Shown here: positions 33,101 to 42,600 of the stretch, one piece after another
How positions within the stretch are numbered: position 1 is the stretch's first letter
How the letters are laid out: every line of letters begins with the position of its first letter
Assembly: GCA_051294375.1 (NCBI GenBank)
Contig: CM119269.1
Location: 6,309,919 to 6,373,918, forward strand
Reading direction: 5' to 3'
Length of the DNA: 64,000 nt
From: Paraspadella gotoi
Lineage: Eukaryota; Chaetognatha
The notes under the pieces: generated by a model
The model's database searches: none
What the model saw: only the letters and a program-made list of their open reading frames with translations
Told to the model about the DNA's origin: nothing
Position numbers and translations under genes: made by a program

Positions 33101-34247
33101 TACGTAGAAAAATTCATGCATCCGGCCGTTTCTCATAAAATATTGTTCGATCTTATGTGGGGTTATCTCAGCAACTTGCACCAATTTCAACTTCACATCG
33201 TAGCTCATAAAAGTAGAAGAGTCAAATTGAAAACTCTGTGTTTAGATTTGTTTTCCTCGTCGATTTCTTACCGACGAAGCGTTTCAGTCGGAAAAAACCA
33301 TTAAAAATAGCAAGATGCTAAATTGAATTTCCATTATTTGGAATGTGTCATAATTTTTTCTCTCGAATAAAAATTTACTATAGAAACTTTAGAGGAATCT
33401 TCTTTTCCTTTGCTTTTCAGAACTTGTGGAAATTTGACGACTTTGTCCGTAACAACATAAAGTATGAGGCTTTAAAACAAATTCGAGATGAATCGATCGT
33501 TAATAAGGACTCTGCCTCCTGGAAAATATTCAATAGCGTGCTGTACGATTTCGCCAAGTCCGTTTCTGTTCATTGTAGAGACATGGAAAAGCGCCAAGTC
33601 GGCGCTTTTTTGAACATCTGTTTCCGCCAGTTTTGGGAAAATACACCCAACTTAAAGGACTTGCACGACGCTGGACTGGGGGCTAATTTAGGAAACGCTT
33701 ATCTCAAATTAAAAGCTTTTGCTCGTAATCGCGCTCGCAGCCTTTTGAGTAGTATGTTGAAAAAGTTTACGCAGCCTTAAGCTGAATATTGTTTTTTTAC
33801 GAAGTTTGTTTATTATTAAAAAAAATGTTTCATCGATTTTTAAAATGAAGTACTATTTAGCCTAAGTTAAGATTCAACCTCGTTTTCTAGGTGGCTTGGA
33901 TACATACGGAGTTTATCACTCAAAGCCCCAAAGTCCAATCCATTTTACAAATAAGCGACACGAGTGATTTAAAGTTCCGCGGAACAGTTACGAGAAAAGT
34001 ATTGGATTCATCTCTGTACGATCTGGGAAGATTAGTAGCGCTCAAATGTCCTTTCGATGACCCTAAGGGGGCGGCGGCGAAATCTTACCTGAATTTAGTC
34101 TACAATCGATGGTTCAATTCCTTTCCTAATTTCGATCTATTCAAAAATGACATGATTAATTATTCCGACGCTCGTCAACTTTCGGTGACGGCCTACATGA
34201 AGCAATACATTTACAAAGTATTGCTGTCTGTCAAAAAGCGTCAATAA
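30185..34247 (+). CDS. Gene with five alternative, homologous terminal exons (unnamed)
   Basis: Three upstream exons, 30185-30293, 30367-30546 and 31182-31600, total 708 coding bases and end in phase 0. Exon 1-2 encode a domain (VLMEAALKLASLTDASVFFL..EGRRFAG..HL) homologous to the N-terminus of the gene at 19937, with the same intron position. Exon 3 is Ser/Pro-rich with an RKRPSPSAASSSS patch, a VKSEA SUMO-type site and the acidic DDEDSDIEE. Downstream lie five exons of 116-124 codons, each opened by its own phase-0 acceptor and closed by its own stop. A transcript would use one. Each product would be about 350-360 residues. I do not recognise the C-terminal domain; it is helical in character. 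Alternatively some copies may be independent genes or relics. Confidence 0.72.
30612..30680 (-). mobile_element. Truncated SINE end
   Basis: TATGGCAACGGGGAGACATG and the following GTGATGCCCGGGG match the ends of the SINE copies at 46744 and 47194 (TATGGCAACRG..GCCTGTGATRCCC). Only about 65 bases are left, and the 22-bp-repeat element begins right beside it. Confidence 0.5.
30690..31160. mobile_element. Element with a core of 22-bp tandem repeats (copy 1)
   Basis: A TCTCTTTCTCTCTCCCATACACGCA flank (30697 region) precedes about 12-14 tandem units of ~22 bases (consensus TCATCGCATCAATGAATGATTA), which degrade toward the right. The right flank reads CATTAATTTTCTTTGATAG and CGAGATCACTA. The same left flank, a 22-base repeat core and the same right flank recur at 40863-41515, so this is a mobile unit, not a local satellite. 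It sits in intron 2 of the exon-array gene. Central tandem repeats with unrelated flanks are typical of non-autonomous Helitron/Helentron-like elements; that assignment is an inference. Confidence 0.7.
31905..32276 (+). CDS. Alternative terminal exon 1 of the exon-array gene
   Basis: Acceptor at 31904, phase 0, 123 codons plus stop. Contains SWVETWVQSNVKAVAVRSI, ERRLLSSLCYDFGKDF, FRLFWAQFPNLH and the C-terminal VWCSAMVSTAVS. GC-rich codons like exon 2 and the upstream exons. Confidence 0.75.
   Translation, partial: EIMSWVETWVQSNVKAVAVRSIADPAALSGERGGERRLLSSLCYDFGKDFAVKFRGGGNRRFAFRLFWAQFPNLHVHLGKDFDYGGRPRTLMVWCSAMVSTAVSRTNHRAAVLSRDRVRLEIG
32425..32772 (+). CDS. Alternative terminal exon 2 of the exon-array gene
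   Basis: Acceptor TTTTTTCCAG at 32424, phase 0, 115 codons plus stop. Shares KWVREDFVKSN, IERKLMSSLCYEFGKEFV, FETFWACFENLH and MCNAVFSTAVS with exon 1. The closest pair in the array by eye. Confidence 0.75.
   Translation, partial: AMVKWVREDFVKSNRKFSPLSQISDPACLYDKNTIERKLMSSLCYEFGKEFVARFSALQLSRRTAFETFWACFENLHPYDDFICEFKEGQRNLKSMCNAVFSTAVSYTKRKVVAS
32951..33304 (+). CDS. Alternative terminal exon 3 of the exon-array gene
   Basis: Acceptor CTATTTGCAG at 32950, phase 0, 117 codons plus stop. Shares SWFWNVFLQNN, NERKLLSSLCYDLGKEYV, LMWGYLSNLH and CLDLFSSSISY with exons 1-2. Codon use is more AT-rich. An AATAAA at 33366 could end a transcript using this exon. Confidence 0.72.
   Translation, partial: AMESWFWNVFLQNNLKIEAVKSIQDANCLTEKSTNERKLLSSLCYDLGKEYVEKFMHPAVSHKILFDLMWGYLSNLHQFQLHIVAHKSRRVKLKTLCLDLFSSSISYRRSVSVGKNH
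33421..33780 (+). CDS. Alternative terminal exon 4 of the exon-array gene
   Basis: Acceptor TTGCTTTTCAG at 33420, phase 0, 119 codons plus stop. More diverged: KFDDFVRNNIKYEALKQI, SVLYDFAKSVSV, CFRQFWENTPNL. The N-terminal helix, YDFxK core and FWxxxPNL motif place it in the same family. Confidence 0.68.
   Translation, partial: NLWKFDDFVRNNIKYEALKQIRDESIVNKDSASWKIFNSVLYDFAKSVSVHCRDMEKRQVGAFLNICFRQFWENTPNLKDLHDAGLGANLGNAYLKLKAFARNRARSLLSSMLKKFTQP
33891..34247 (+). CDS. Alternative terminal exon 5 of the exon-array gene
   Basis: Acceptor CGTTTTCTAG at 33890, phase 0, 118 codons plus stop. Contains WIHTEFITQSPKVQSILQI, SSLYDLGRLVAL and RWFNSFPNF. AATAAA overlaps the stop (34243) and two more lie near 34326-34340, so this is the 3' end of the locus. 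Confidence 0.68.
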   Translation: MAWIHTEFITQSPKVQSILQISDTSDLKFRGTVTRKVLDSSLYDLGRLVALKCPFDDPKGAAAKSYLNLVYNRWFNSFPNFDLFKNDMINYSDARQLSVTAYMKQYIYKVLLSVKKRQ

Positions 34248-34606
34248 AAGTTTTCGAGATTTTTTTTCGTTTGTCCTGTCGCATATCTACTATATTTTTA
34301 TGTACTTTTGTTGAAAATTTAATCGTCAATAAACGAATAAATTATTGAATCCATCCCAGTTTTGTTTTCAAATATTCATCGCCTCGTTGATTTTGATCGA
34401 ATGGCTCCTGTTTTTACATTCTTCGTCTAGTTCTTAAGTTTTCTTTTCCCTGAAACGGAATCGACGAATAGAATCGACTCGGGCGAGTAACTACTTACGA
34501 GGGACTCCATTGTTTTTCTCACACGAACGGGTCCCGCGGCGTCGCCTCCTAGACTCGTTCTCTCTCATCCACGATTGCCGGCACCTCGTTCCGCCCTCTG
34601 GTGACG
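34248..34606 (+). other. Spacer upstream of SNX3
   Basis: Contains the poly(A) signals of the exon-array gene and a short SNX3 promoter/5' UTR region. No gene seen. Confidence 0.5.
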
Positions 34607-35265
34607 ATGTCCGTGGCGACGGCCCGCGTGCCTTCCAAGAAGCAGACGCTGGACGAGGCTTATTCACCGCCCGCCAACTTTCTGGAGATCGACGTGGCTG
34701 ACCCGGCGACTCACGGCTTCGCCAAGACCCGTTACACGGACTACGAGATCCGGATGAAAACGAATCTGCCCGTGTTCAAGATGAAGGTGAGACCGTATTC
34801 TTCAGTTTTAGCTACTTTCTTTTGTTTAATGTCAGCTGACCAAAGGTTGATCATGTTAAAATAGTGTAATCTTTCAATTTTCAGGAATCTTCGGTCAGAC
34901 GCCGCTACTCCGACTTCGAATGGCTCCGAGAAGAGTTGGAGCGAAATTCCAAGATCGTCGTTCCCCCTTTGCCTGGAAAGGCGCTCAAGAGACAACTCCC
35001 CTTCCGCCAGGTGGACGTCGTTGAATTGACAGTAAATTTAGATTAACATTGAGATCGAGCTTTTCTAATGGAATCCTAATTCTTCCTCAAGGACGACGGA
35101 ATCTTCGAGGACGAGTTCATCGAGGAGCGTCGCAAGGGCCTAGAGTCCTTTATCAACAAAGTCGCCGGTCATCCTTTGGCACAAAACGAGAGGTGCCTCC
35201 ACATGTTCCTTCAGGAGCCCACCATCGACAAGAACTACGTTCCCGGAAAAATCAGGAACACCTGA
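34607..35265 (+). CDS. SNX3: Sorting nexin 3 (SNX3/SNX12)
   Basis: Exons 34607-34786, 34885-35010 and 35092-35265 give 159 residues (human SNX3 162). It is a single PX-domain protein that binds PI3P on early endosomes and sorts cargo such as Wntless with retromer. Seen: PPANFLEIDVADP, YEIRMKTNLPVFKMK, then the PI3P-binding RRYSDFEWLREELE, VVPPLPGKALKRQLPFR, DDGIFEDEFIEERRKGLE and HPLAQNERCLHMFLQE. These agree with SNX3/12 almost without gaps. The ATG at 34607 gives an N-terminus of the expected length. Confidence 0.97.
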
Positions 35266-36166
35266 TCGTCCGGATTCGTGGACGGAGATGCAAGAACTGT
35301 CGCGCACGATGCGACGAAAAAAAAAGGGGGGGGCTGAACAGTTTATTTAGTTTATTCGTAGTCGCGATAGACATGGGACAGAGTCTTTGAATGTGTTTTG
35401 GTATGAGAAAAAAAAATTGCTACCGGTGATTTGTCAGTATTTCCCGATCGGATAATATTTAACGGTTTGAACAAAATAAATCTTATCTCAACAACTAGTC
35501 TTACAAAGTTGCCTCAACGTAGCTAACGCAACTCCAAACCCCTAATGCATAATTTTCGGGCCACATCTCGAAGGTCGACACATTCTTTGCTTCTTTTTTT
35601 CTTTTTTTTGTCGTATTCTCTTCCCACCTTCGTTATTAACTTGAAGAAGCAATCAGCATATATACAACTGTCCGAGCCGCCTTCTTTGCTCTTTGTTTCT
35701 GGTTTTATTGTAAGGAAAGAGGTTCTTATTTATTTTTTAGAGTTTAATCAAGATTAGATTATTTTTGTGCAGTAAAAAAATGCTTGAATTTATGAAAAAT
35801 TAAAATTTTAAAAACTTGTCACTCTAATAAATAAAAAATCTTATGAACAATCTGTGATCAAAATTTCCTCCCCGGGGTACCTCTTCCCTTAAGCACTTTT
35901 GTTTTTACAATTTGACTCGCAAAATCTCAAATTTCTACTCCCTTCCCTCTAACGCCCAAACAAAGTCGTTAATTACATTCTATCATGTACTGTAAACTGT
36001 ATGGAATAATGATCTGTATGCTATAATTATCACTTAGAATTTTACCGTACATTTTCTTTATGCCTAGGTTTTATACACTTAACTCGATCCGTGCCTTGTG
36101 TAGTAAAGATTAAACGAAAAATGAGATTTCGTTGACCCTTCTTTGGTTTTAACGTCAAAAAAAAAG
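35266..36166 (+). other. Spacer between SNX3 and TM9SF1
   Basis: Mainly AT-rich, with T runs and no supported gene or repeat. Confidence 0.5.
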
Positions 36167-39143
36167 ATGGGAAATCCTCGAGGTCACTTAGGCCGCGCCC
36201 TCTTTGCGATGTTCGCGTTTCTAGTCGCCGGAAACGTCCCGCCTACCCGCAGCCTTCAGTACAAAGACGGGGAGAAAGTGGCCGTGTTCGTCAACAAAGT
36301 CGGGCCTTACTTCAATCCTCAAGAAACTTACCATTACTACCAACTGCCTGTGTGTCGTCCGAAGAAAATTGAACATCGCAGCCTTACTCTAGGTTTGCTG
36401 TCATGAAAATGATCTATTGCGATGTATCAATGAAGGAAGTAGACGTGGTTCATTACGGATAATTTTTATGACTTTTATTTACACAAATAAACGAGACAAG
36501 CAACACGATCAATCCGGTTCCTGCGATGGTATTTTGTTGGTTTTTTTTCTTCTGATAACTGACTGTTCAAATATGTTTATTTTATTCAAATGTTTTAGGC
36601 GAAGTCTTGGACGGGGACCGCATGGCGGCGTCTCTCTATACGATCGAATTCCAGCGAGACCAGAACAACGCGCGGCTCTGCAAAGTTATCCTTGGCAAGA
36701 AAGACGTGGAGCAGTTGAAGGAGGCCATCGAGGAGCTCTACTACTTCGAGTTTGTCCTCGACGACATCCCCATCAGGGGTTTCGTCGGCCACTTTGAGGA
36801 AGGCGGCCTCGTGCCCCTCCATCAGCACAAAGTGAGAAGTGGATGTCTCATTTATAGTAATCGGATTCTCGGTTCTTACTTCTTAGCAGTATTTATCACG
36901 TTAAATATTTACAATAACCTCTAATATAATTTAGTCCTAGATTTTCCTTTGACCTAATTTCTTTTATTTTCAGATCTTCTTGTGGACCCACCACCATTTC
37001 AACATCCACTACAACGGTGACCGAATCATCTCGGCCAACGTGACGACCAAGAATCACGCGCCCACGAATCTCGCCGACATCGAGGGCGACAAGGACGTCG
37101 AGTTCACCTACAGCGTCAAATGGATTCACACGACAATGACGCTCGAGGACAGGGAGAGGATTCTCAGGGCCGGTTAGATATGGTGGATTACCTAAAAGGA
37201 GGGTTTGGAGTTTCGGTCGAAATTCTCCTACCTTTCCTCCCCTCAGGAAAGACAACCTTCCTTCCCCGCACCCTCGAGATTCACTGGTTGGCGATCATCA
37301 ACTCGCTCATCCTCGACTTTCTCCTCGTCGGGTTCGTCGTCATCCTTTTGTCTCGAATCCTCAAGAACGACTTCGCCAGGTGAGAGGCGGAGGCGGTGCT
37401 GCTTATATATTATATATCATTTTTGTTTTGTTTATTAATATAAATAAACTTAATTTAAAATTAAGATACAACGTGGGAGGATTGGAGGAGGACCAGGATG
37501 ATCAAGACTCGCTGGATCAAGAGGAGTACGGATGGAAGATCATCCACGCGGACGTCTTCCGCCTTCCGACGTATCTCCCGCTCTTTTCCGCCGTCATCGG
37601 AGTCGGGGTCCAGTTTCTCGGTAACTTGTTAGTCTGATGATTGTGACAAAGGATGAAAAATTTTAAAAAAATCTAACCCAATTTGCAATTTTGTTCAGTC
37701 TTCGTAAACTTTCGCTAGTATTTAAATCATCGGACGTTATTTCCTTTGATGTATATTGATTTAATTTTTCTCCACTAATTTTCTACAGTGACCATCACCG
37801 GTATTCTGGGCATGGCTCTAATGGGATTCTTCAACGTTCACCGCCACGGGTCTATGAACTCTGCGGCCATCATTCTTTACGCGCTTACTTCCTCCGTCGC
37901 CGGGTTCACGGCCTCGGCCCTTTACCGCAAATTGTCCTCCCTGGCCCCTAGTCACGTGGTCGGATCAAATTACAGCTGGGTCTGGACCGTTAATCTCACC
38001 GGTGAGACTCGCTCAGGGGTTATTCGTTATTCGTTAATTGTGATCCCGTATCATTTCGCAGCTTGTGTCTTCTTCATCCCCTTCTTCTTGGTCTGGAGCG
38101 TGAACAACACGATCGCGTGGGCGATGGGCGCCACTCAGGCTATCCCCTTCACCACCGTCGTCCTCGTCATCTTCCTCGTCGTCTTCGTCGGGTATCCGTT
38201 GACCGTCGTCGGCGGGATTCTCGGCAAGAACTTTGCCACGCCCTTCGAACCTCCCTGTCGGACGAAAAATATTCCCCGAGAGATCCCGCAGGTACGGGAC
38301 AAAGATGGAGTTGTGAGATGGTTTTGCTTATCTTTTGTGGTCGAAACTCTTTCCTTAAACTCTCACCCCCCCCTCCCTATCCCGGTCTAAAGGTTCCCTG
38401 GTATCGTTCCTCCTTCGCTCACTTCATCGTAGGCGGATTTCTCCCTTTCTCCGCCATCTCCGTCGAATTGTATTACATCTTCTCCACCCTGTGGGGCAGA
38501 GAGCAGGTGAAAACATTTTAGTATTCCGGTTGTTTTTTTTCCTCCGAGGTTACAAGAATTTTGTCACTTTTTTACGTTTCTTTTTCTCCAGTACACCCTT
38601 TACGGAATTCTGTTTTTGGTCTTCGGGATCCTGCTGTCGGTGACGGCCTGCATCTCCGTTGCGCTTACCTATTTCCAGCTGGCCGCCGAAGACTACAGAT
38701 GGTGGTGGCGCTCCTTTTTCACCTCCGGCGCCACAGGTTGGGAGAAATCCTCTGTCGTCTAAGATTTGGAATTTTCTAAAACTTTTCCCCTTCCTTCACT
38801 TGTCCGTTTTTTTCTTTTGTTTTTTTTTATTTTTATTTTATTTTTTTTTATTTTTCACAGGGGGCTTCGTCTTTCTGTACGCTCTGTTCTACTACTTTTG
38901 GCGGTCCAATATGTCGGGCTTGCTGCAAACGCTGGAGTTTTTTGGTTACACCATTCTCAGTTGCTACGTTTTCTTTCTCACGCTGGGTGCCGTCGGGTTC
39001 TTTACCTCTTTTCAGGTAGGGCATTTTTTAAAGCCCTGCTGGAGGGAATGGGCTTCTCTGACTGTATTTTTAAATTGTTTTTATCCCATCTTCTCCCCGT
39101 ACAGTTTCTATGTTACATCTATAGAAGTATAAAAATGGATTAA
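36167..39143 (+). CDS. TM9SF1: Transmembrane 9 superfamily member 1
   Basis: Eleven exons: 36167-36392, 36599-36831, 36974-37172, 37247-37379, 37466-37620, 37789-38001, 38062-38291, 38393-38506, 38592-38736, 38861-39015, 39105-39143. The product is 613 residues (human TM9SF1 606). A signal peptide ([12 protein letters not shown]) precedes a luminal domain with [30 protein letters not shown] and [21 protein letters not shown]. Nine transmembrane segments follow, with [61 protein letters not shown] and [16 protein letters not shown]. The C-terminus YRSIKMD is the family Golgi-retention type (KxD). TM9SF proteins act in Golgi/endosome membrane-protein sorting; TM9SF1 is linked to autophagy. Confidence 0.97.
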
Positions 39144-39616
39144 AGAAGACAACGTCGTTCCTCTGCCCAGTTTTTTTCGTGGAAAAAAACTGTTTTCTTC
39201 TAGTCTCAGTAGCACACACTTAAAATGACTACACACAAAAAAAGTAATGCAGATCATTTTATTCGCATCATTCCTCCCGTGTCCACCGTTATTTCATTCC
39301 TATTGGAGAAATATAGATAGTTTTCTTAACTGGCCATTTTCTTTGTAGACTTTTTTTTAACTGACCTATATATTGTCGAATGTCGCTGGTCCTTTATACA
39401 TTCAGAACTGTAAATATAAAAATTCGCGAATCGTTCCGCTATTTAGAATAGTAAATTTTTCGTCAGCCAAAAAAAAAAAAAGAAAAGAGAAAGAAATGAC
39501 CGAAACCTTTACTAAACGATTAATGATAACGATTAGATGACCCCTGTTGCTTGATATCACCTCGCCTTCGGTTGAGTTTCAAGCAGCCGCGGGACTGACT
39601 CGCTTCGGATCGAAAG
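39144..39616 (+). other. Spacer between TM9SF1 and TM7SF3
   Basis: AT-rich, no gene seen. An acceptor-like TTGAGTTTCAAG ends near 39582, about 35 bases before the TM7SF3 start. Confidence 0.45.
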
Positions 39617-42600
39617 ATGCCGTTGACGCGATCAAGGATCGTTGGTGTTTTCTTGGTTCTCGTCGCGGTCTTTATGACAAGCCACCACGGAAAGGCCCAG
39701 ACCGAAGCTGATGAAGGACGCCTCGTCACGTTGAGTGAGTTTAAAATGTAATACATTACGTATTTATTAATAAGTTATTTTTACCTGGCCATGTTTACAA
39801 TTCACAATTGACCCACCATCGTCTCAGACATGAACTGCTCCACTTGGTTTCGTCGAGTCATTTCCGCTTCTGAGGTCTACGTCCTCGACCTGTCGAATCA
39901 TTCGCAGTCGTGCGACGGCGACTTCGTCCTCTTGCAAGTTCACTCCTTTTCAGTCCCCGTTCGGCTTTCGAATTTCGTGGATTTTGCGTAAGCAAACGAA
40001 AGTTAACTCGCTTCTTTAATATTTCTGTCGGGAAGAAATATTAAGAAATATTAAGAAATTTTTTTTATCGTCGCATTCGCTTGCACTCGTGATTTGTGAC
40101 AACGGTCCCCATAAATGGCGTCGTTGTCGTTCTCCAGAGACTCGGAATGGACCGTCAACGGCACAGACGTTGGTTTGGTCGGGTCGCTTCGCCATCGCCG
40201 CCGACGTCTCTTGTGGTATTTGTCCGCCCTTGAAAACCGCAACGCCTCTTTTTCGGTCTTGTTTAAGGCCATGCCTTACTCCTCTTCCTTTCCCGTTCCT
40301 GGTAAATCAAATCACGTTTCTTTATAATTATATCCCCTTAACTTAAGGCTTAAGGCTTAAGTTAATAATGATGATGATGATAATTATTATTACGGAAATT
40401 TAAACTTTTTAAGGCGGATGCAGTTTAGAGTTCGATTTGGAAATCGCTCCCCAAATCGCCGTCAAAATCATCGACGACGTGATGCTGGAAGTCACCTTCC
40501 AGAGAGCGGGCTGGATAAAAGACGGAAGTCAGTTTCCTTGAAATTTATAAAATCTTCTCTCCTTGTTCGAACCTTTTTTTATCTCGCCAGACGGGCTAAG
40601 GCTCGTCTTGGGCGGCATCTTGGTTTGCTTCTGCTTCTTTGTGAACGTCGTCGTCGTCACGTTTTTTTACAATTGGAAATTGGAAAGTGTTTAACGATAG
40701 GAAGTTAAAAATTTAATTTGGTTTCTTATCGTAAAAGTTTTTTAAATTGATAAGTTTCATATCAAAATTACTACATATTACGATTGATTCTTTGTTTTAT
40801 TTACATAACAATTTTTATATAAAAACTATTACGAATTACATTTTAATTATATGTCGTTCTTTCTCTCTCTCTTTTTTTCCGTCGCTGCTTCTCTTTTTTT
40901 CTCTTTCACTCATACACGCATTTGCTTTATTTACGATGAATGACTATCATCACATCAGTGGATGACTATCATCCCATCAGTGAATGATTATCATCGCATC
41001 AATAATTGGTTGTAATTGCGTCAATAATCAATTACTATTACATCAATAATCATTTATTATTATATCAATAATCATTATTACATCAATAATCAATTATTAT
41101 TACATCAATAATCAATTATTATTATTATGAACGAAATACACGTTCGAAACATGTCTGCTACTATGCAAATAAAAATTCGTTGCTAAAAACTAAAAAAATG
41201 TTATTTCGTCTAATCATTCTACCAACAAAAAGAAAGATTTACAAACAATCTACATCAATAATCAATTATTATTACATCAATAATCAATTATTATTACATC
41301 AATAATCAATTATTATTACATCAATAATCAATTATTATTACATCAATAATCAATTATTATTACATCAATAATCAATTATTATTACATCAATAATCAATTA
41401 TTATTACATCAATTTTTATTACATCAATAATTCGTTATCGCATCAATCGGATTTTTTCATTAATTTTTTTTATAGTAACGTCCGTCGAGATCACTAAACT
41501 TTTAAGATTTTTTATTTATATTTTTCTCTATCTTCCAACAGCGATGGACAACTGCGACCGCCCTCACGGATTCACTTACTGTGTCTTCATGAAATCCCTT
41601 CCCGTCCGCGACTTGACTCTCGCCACCAACTTCGACGTCATCGAGAAAATGTCGGATGTGGATCAACTCCCGTCCAACGGGGTCAGGCTTTTGACCATAG
41701 ATCGAAAGGACAAGACGCGGTTTTTCCTGCCCAACGTCAAGATGCACGGGACTCTCTTCGTCGTCGTCGCCACGAGCCAAGTGACGGGAGCCTCTTCCGC
41801 CTACGTCCCAGCCGTCAACTATGGCTGCGACATCACGGAAGAGGGTTCCTGCAAGATTAGGTAAAGCCGGATGAAGCCGGTTCGATTGATTGATGGATTG
41901 AATGTTTTGAATAATAAAAATGGATTCAATAGATTTGATTGATTTCTCGATATGCGGCTCCCCAATGGGGGGAGTCCCCATTTGATTCTTCTAGATACGA
42001 GGCCTCTACCTTCGTCCTCCTCCCCGTCCTCCTCCTCGCCGGCTTCGTCTCCACCTTCCTCGGCCACCGATTTTTCCGCCTCCACATCGCCCTCTATTCC
42101 TTCCTCTGTTCCGGCTTCCTCGCCCTACTCGTTATCGGCTTCCTTACTAATCTCAGCGTCAAACGAACGGTCCAACTCTCTGCCGGTAAACTATATATTG
42201 CGGCGATTCCTAAATTCGCGTCCCGTATAGCATGGTGAAACTCGGCTCGTTCCTTTGGCTTGGACAGTTAAGTACTTGTTCACCAACTGTGAGTTCTGGG
42301 TTCACGCAGGTTAAGGTGTGATTGTGTCGGGCCTGTCGGCATAAACACACACAAAAATTACCAGTGACTTAGATTTCCAAGCCAATGTGACGAGCTGAGT
42401 TTCAACAAGTTATACGGGAGGCGAATTTTAGTATTCGCCACAATTCATTCATTCATTCATTTAATCTTTTACACATCCGGTAAAACGTCCCCTTTTAATT
42501 CTCTTTCCCAAGGAGTCGGAATGTTGGGCGCTTTGTTCATGCTGTGGCTTTGGTGGTACAAAGGTTATCCCTTCCCTTGCGTCTTCGCCGCCACATTGGT

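Noticed and set aside
31905-34247. BEN domain for the alternative terminal exons
   Set aside because: A K-L-L...C pattern is loosely similar, but the conserved SLCYDFGK and FWxxFPNL motifs do not fit a BEN domain.
30750-41420. Regular 22-bp repeats that look CRISPR-like
   Set aside because: The units are directly abutting with no unique spacers, in introns of animal genes; they are minisatellite cores of a mobile element.
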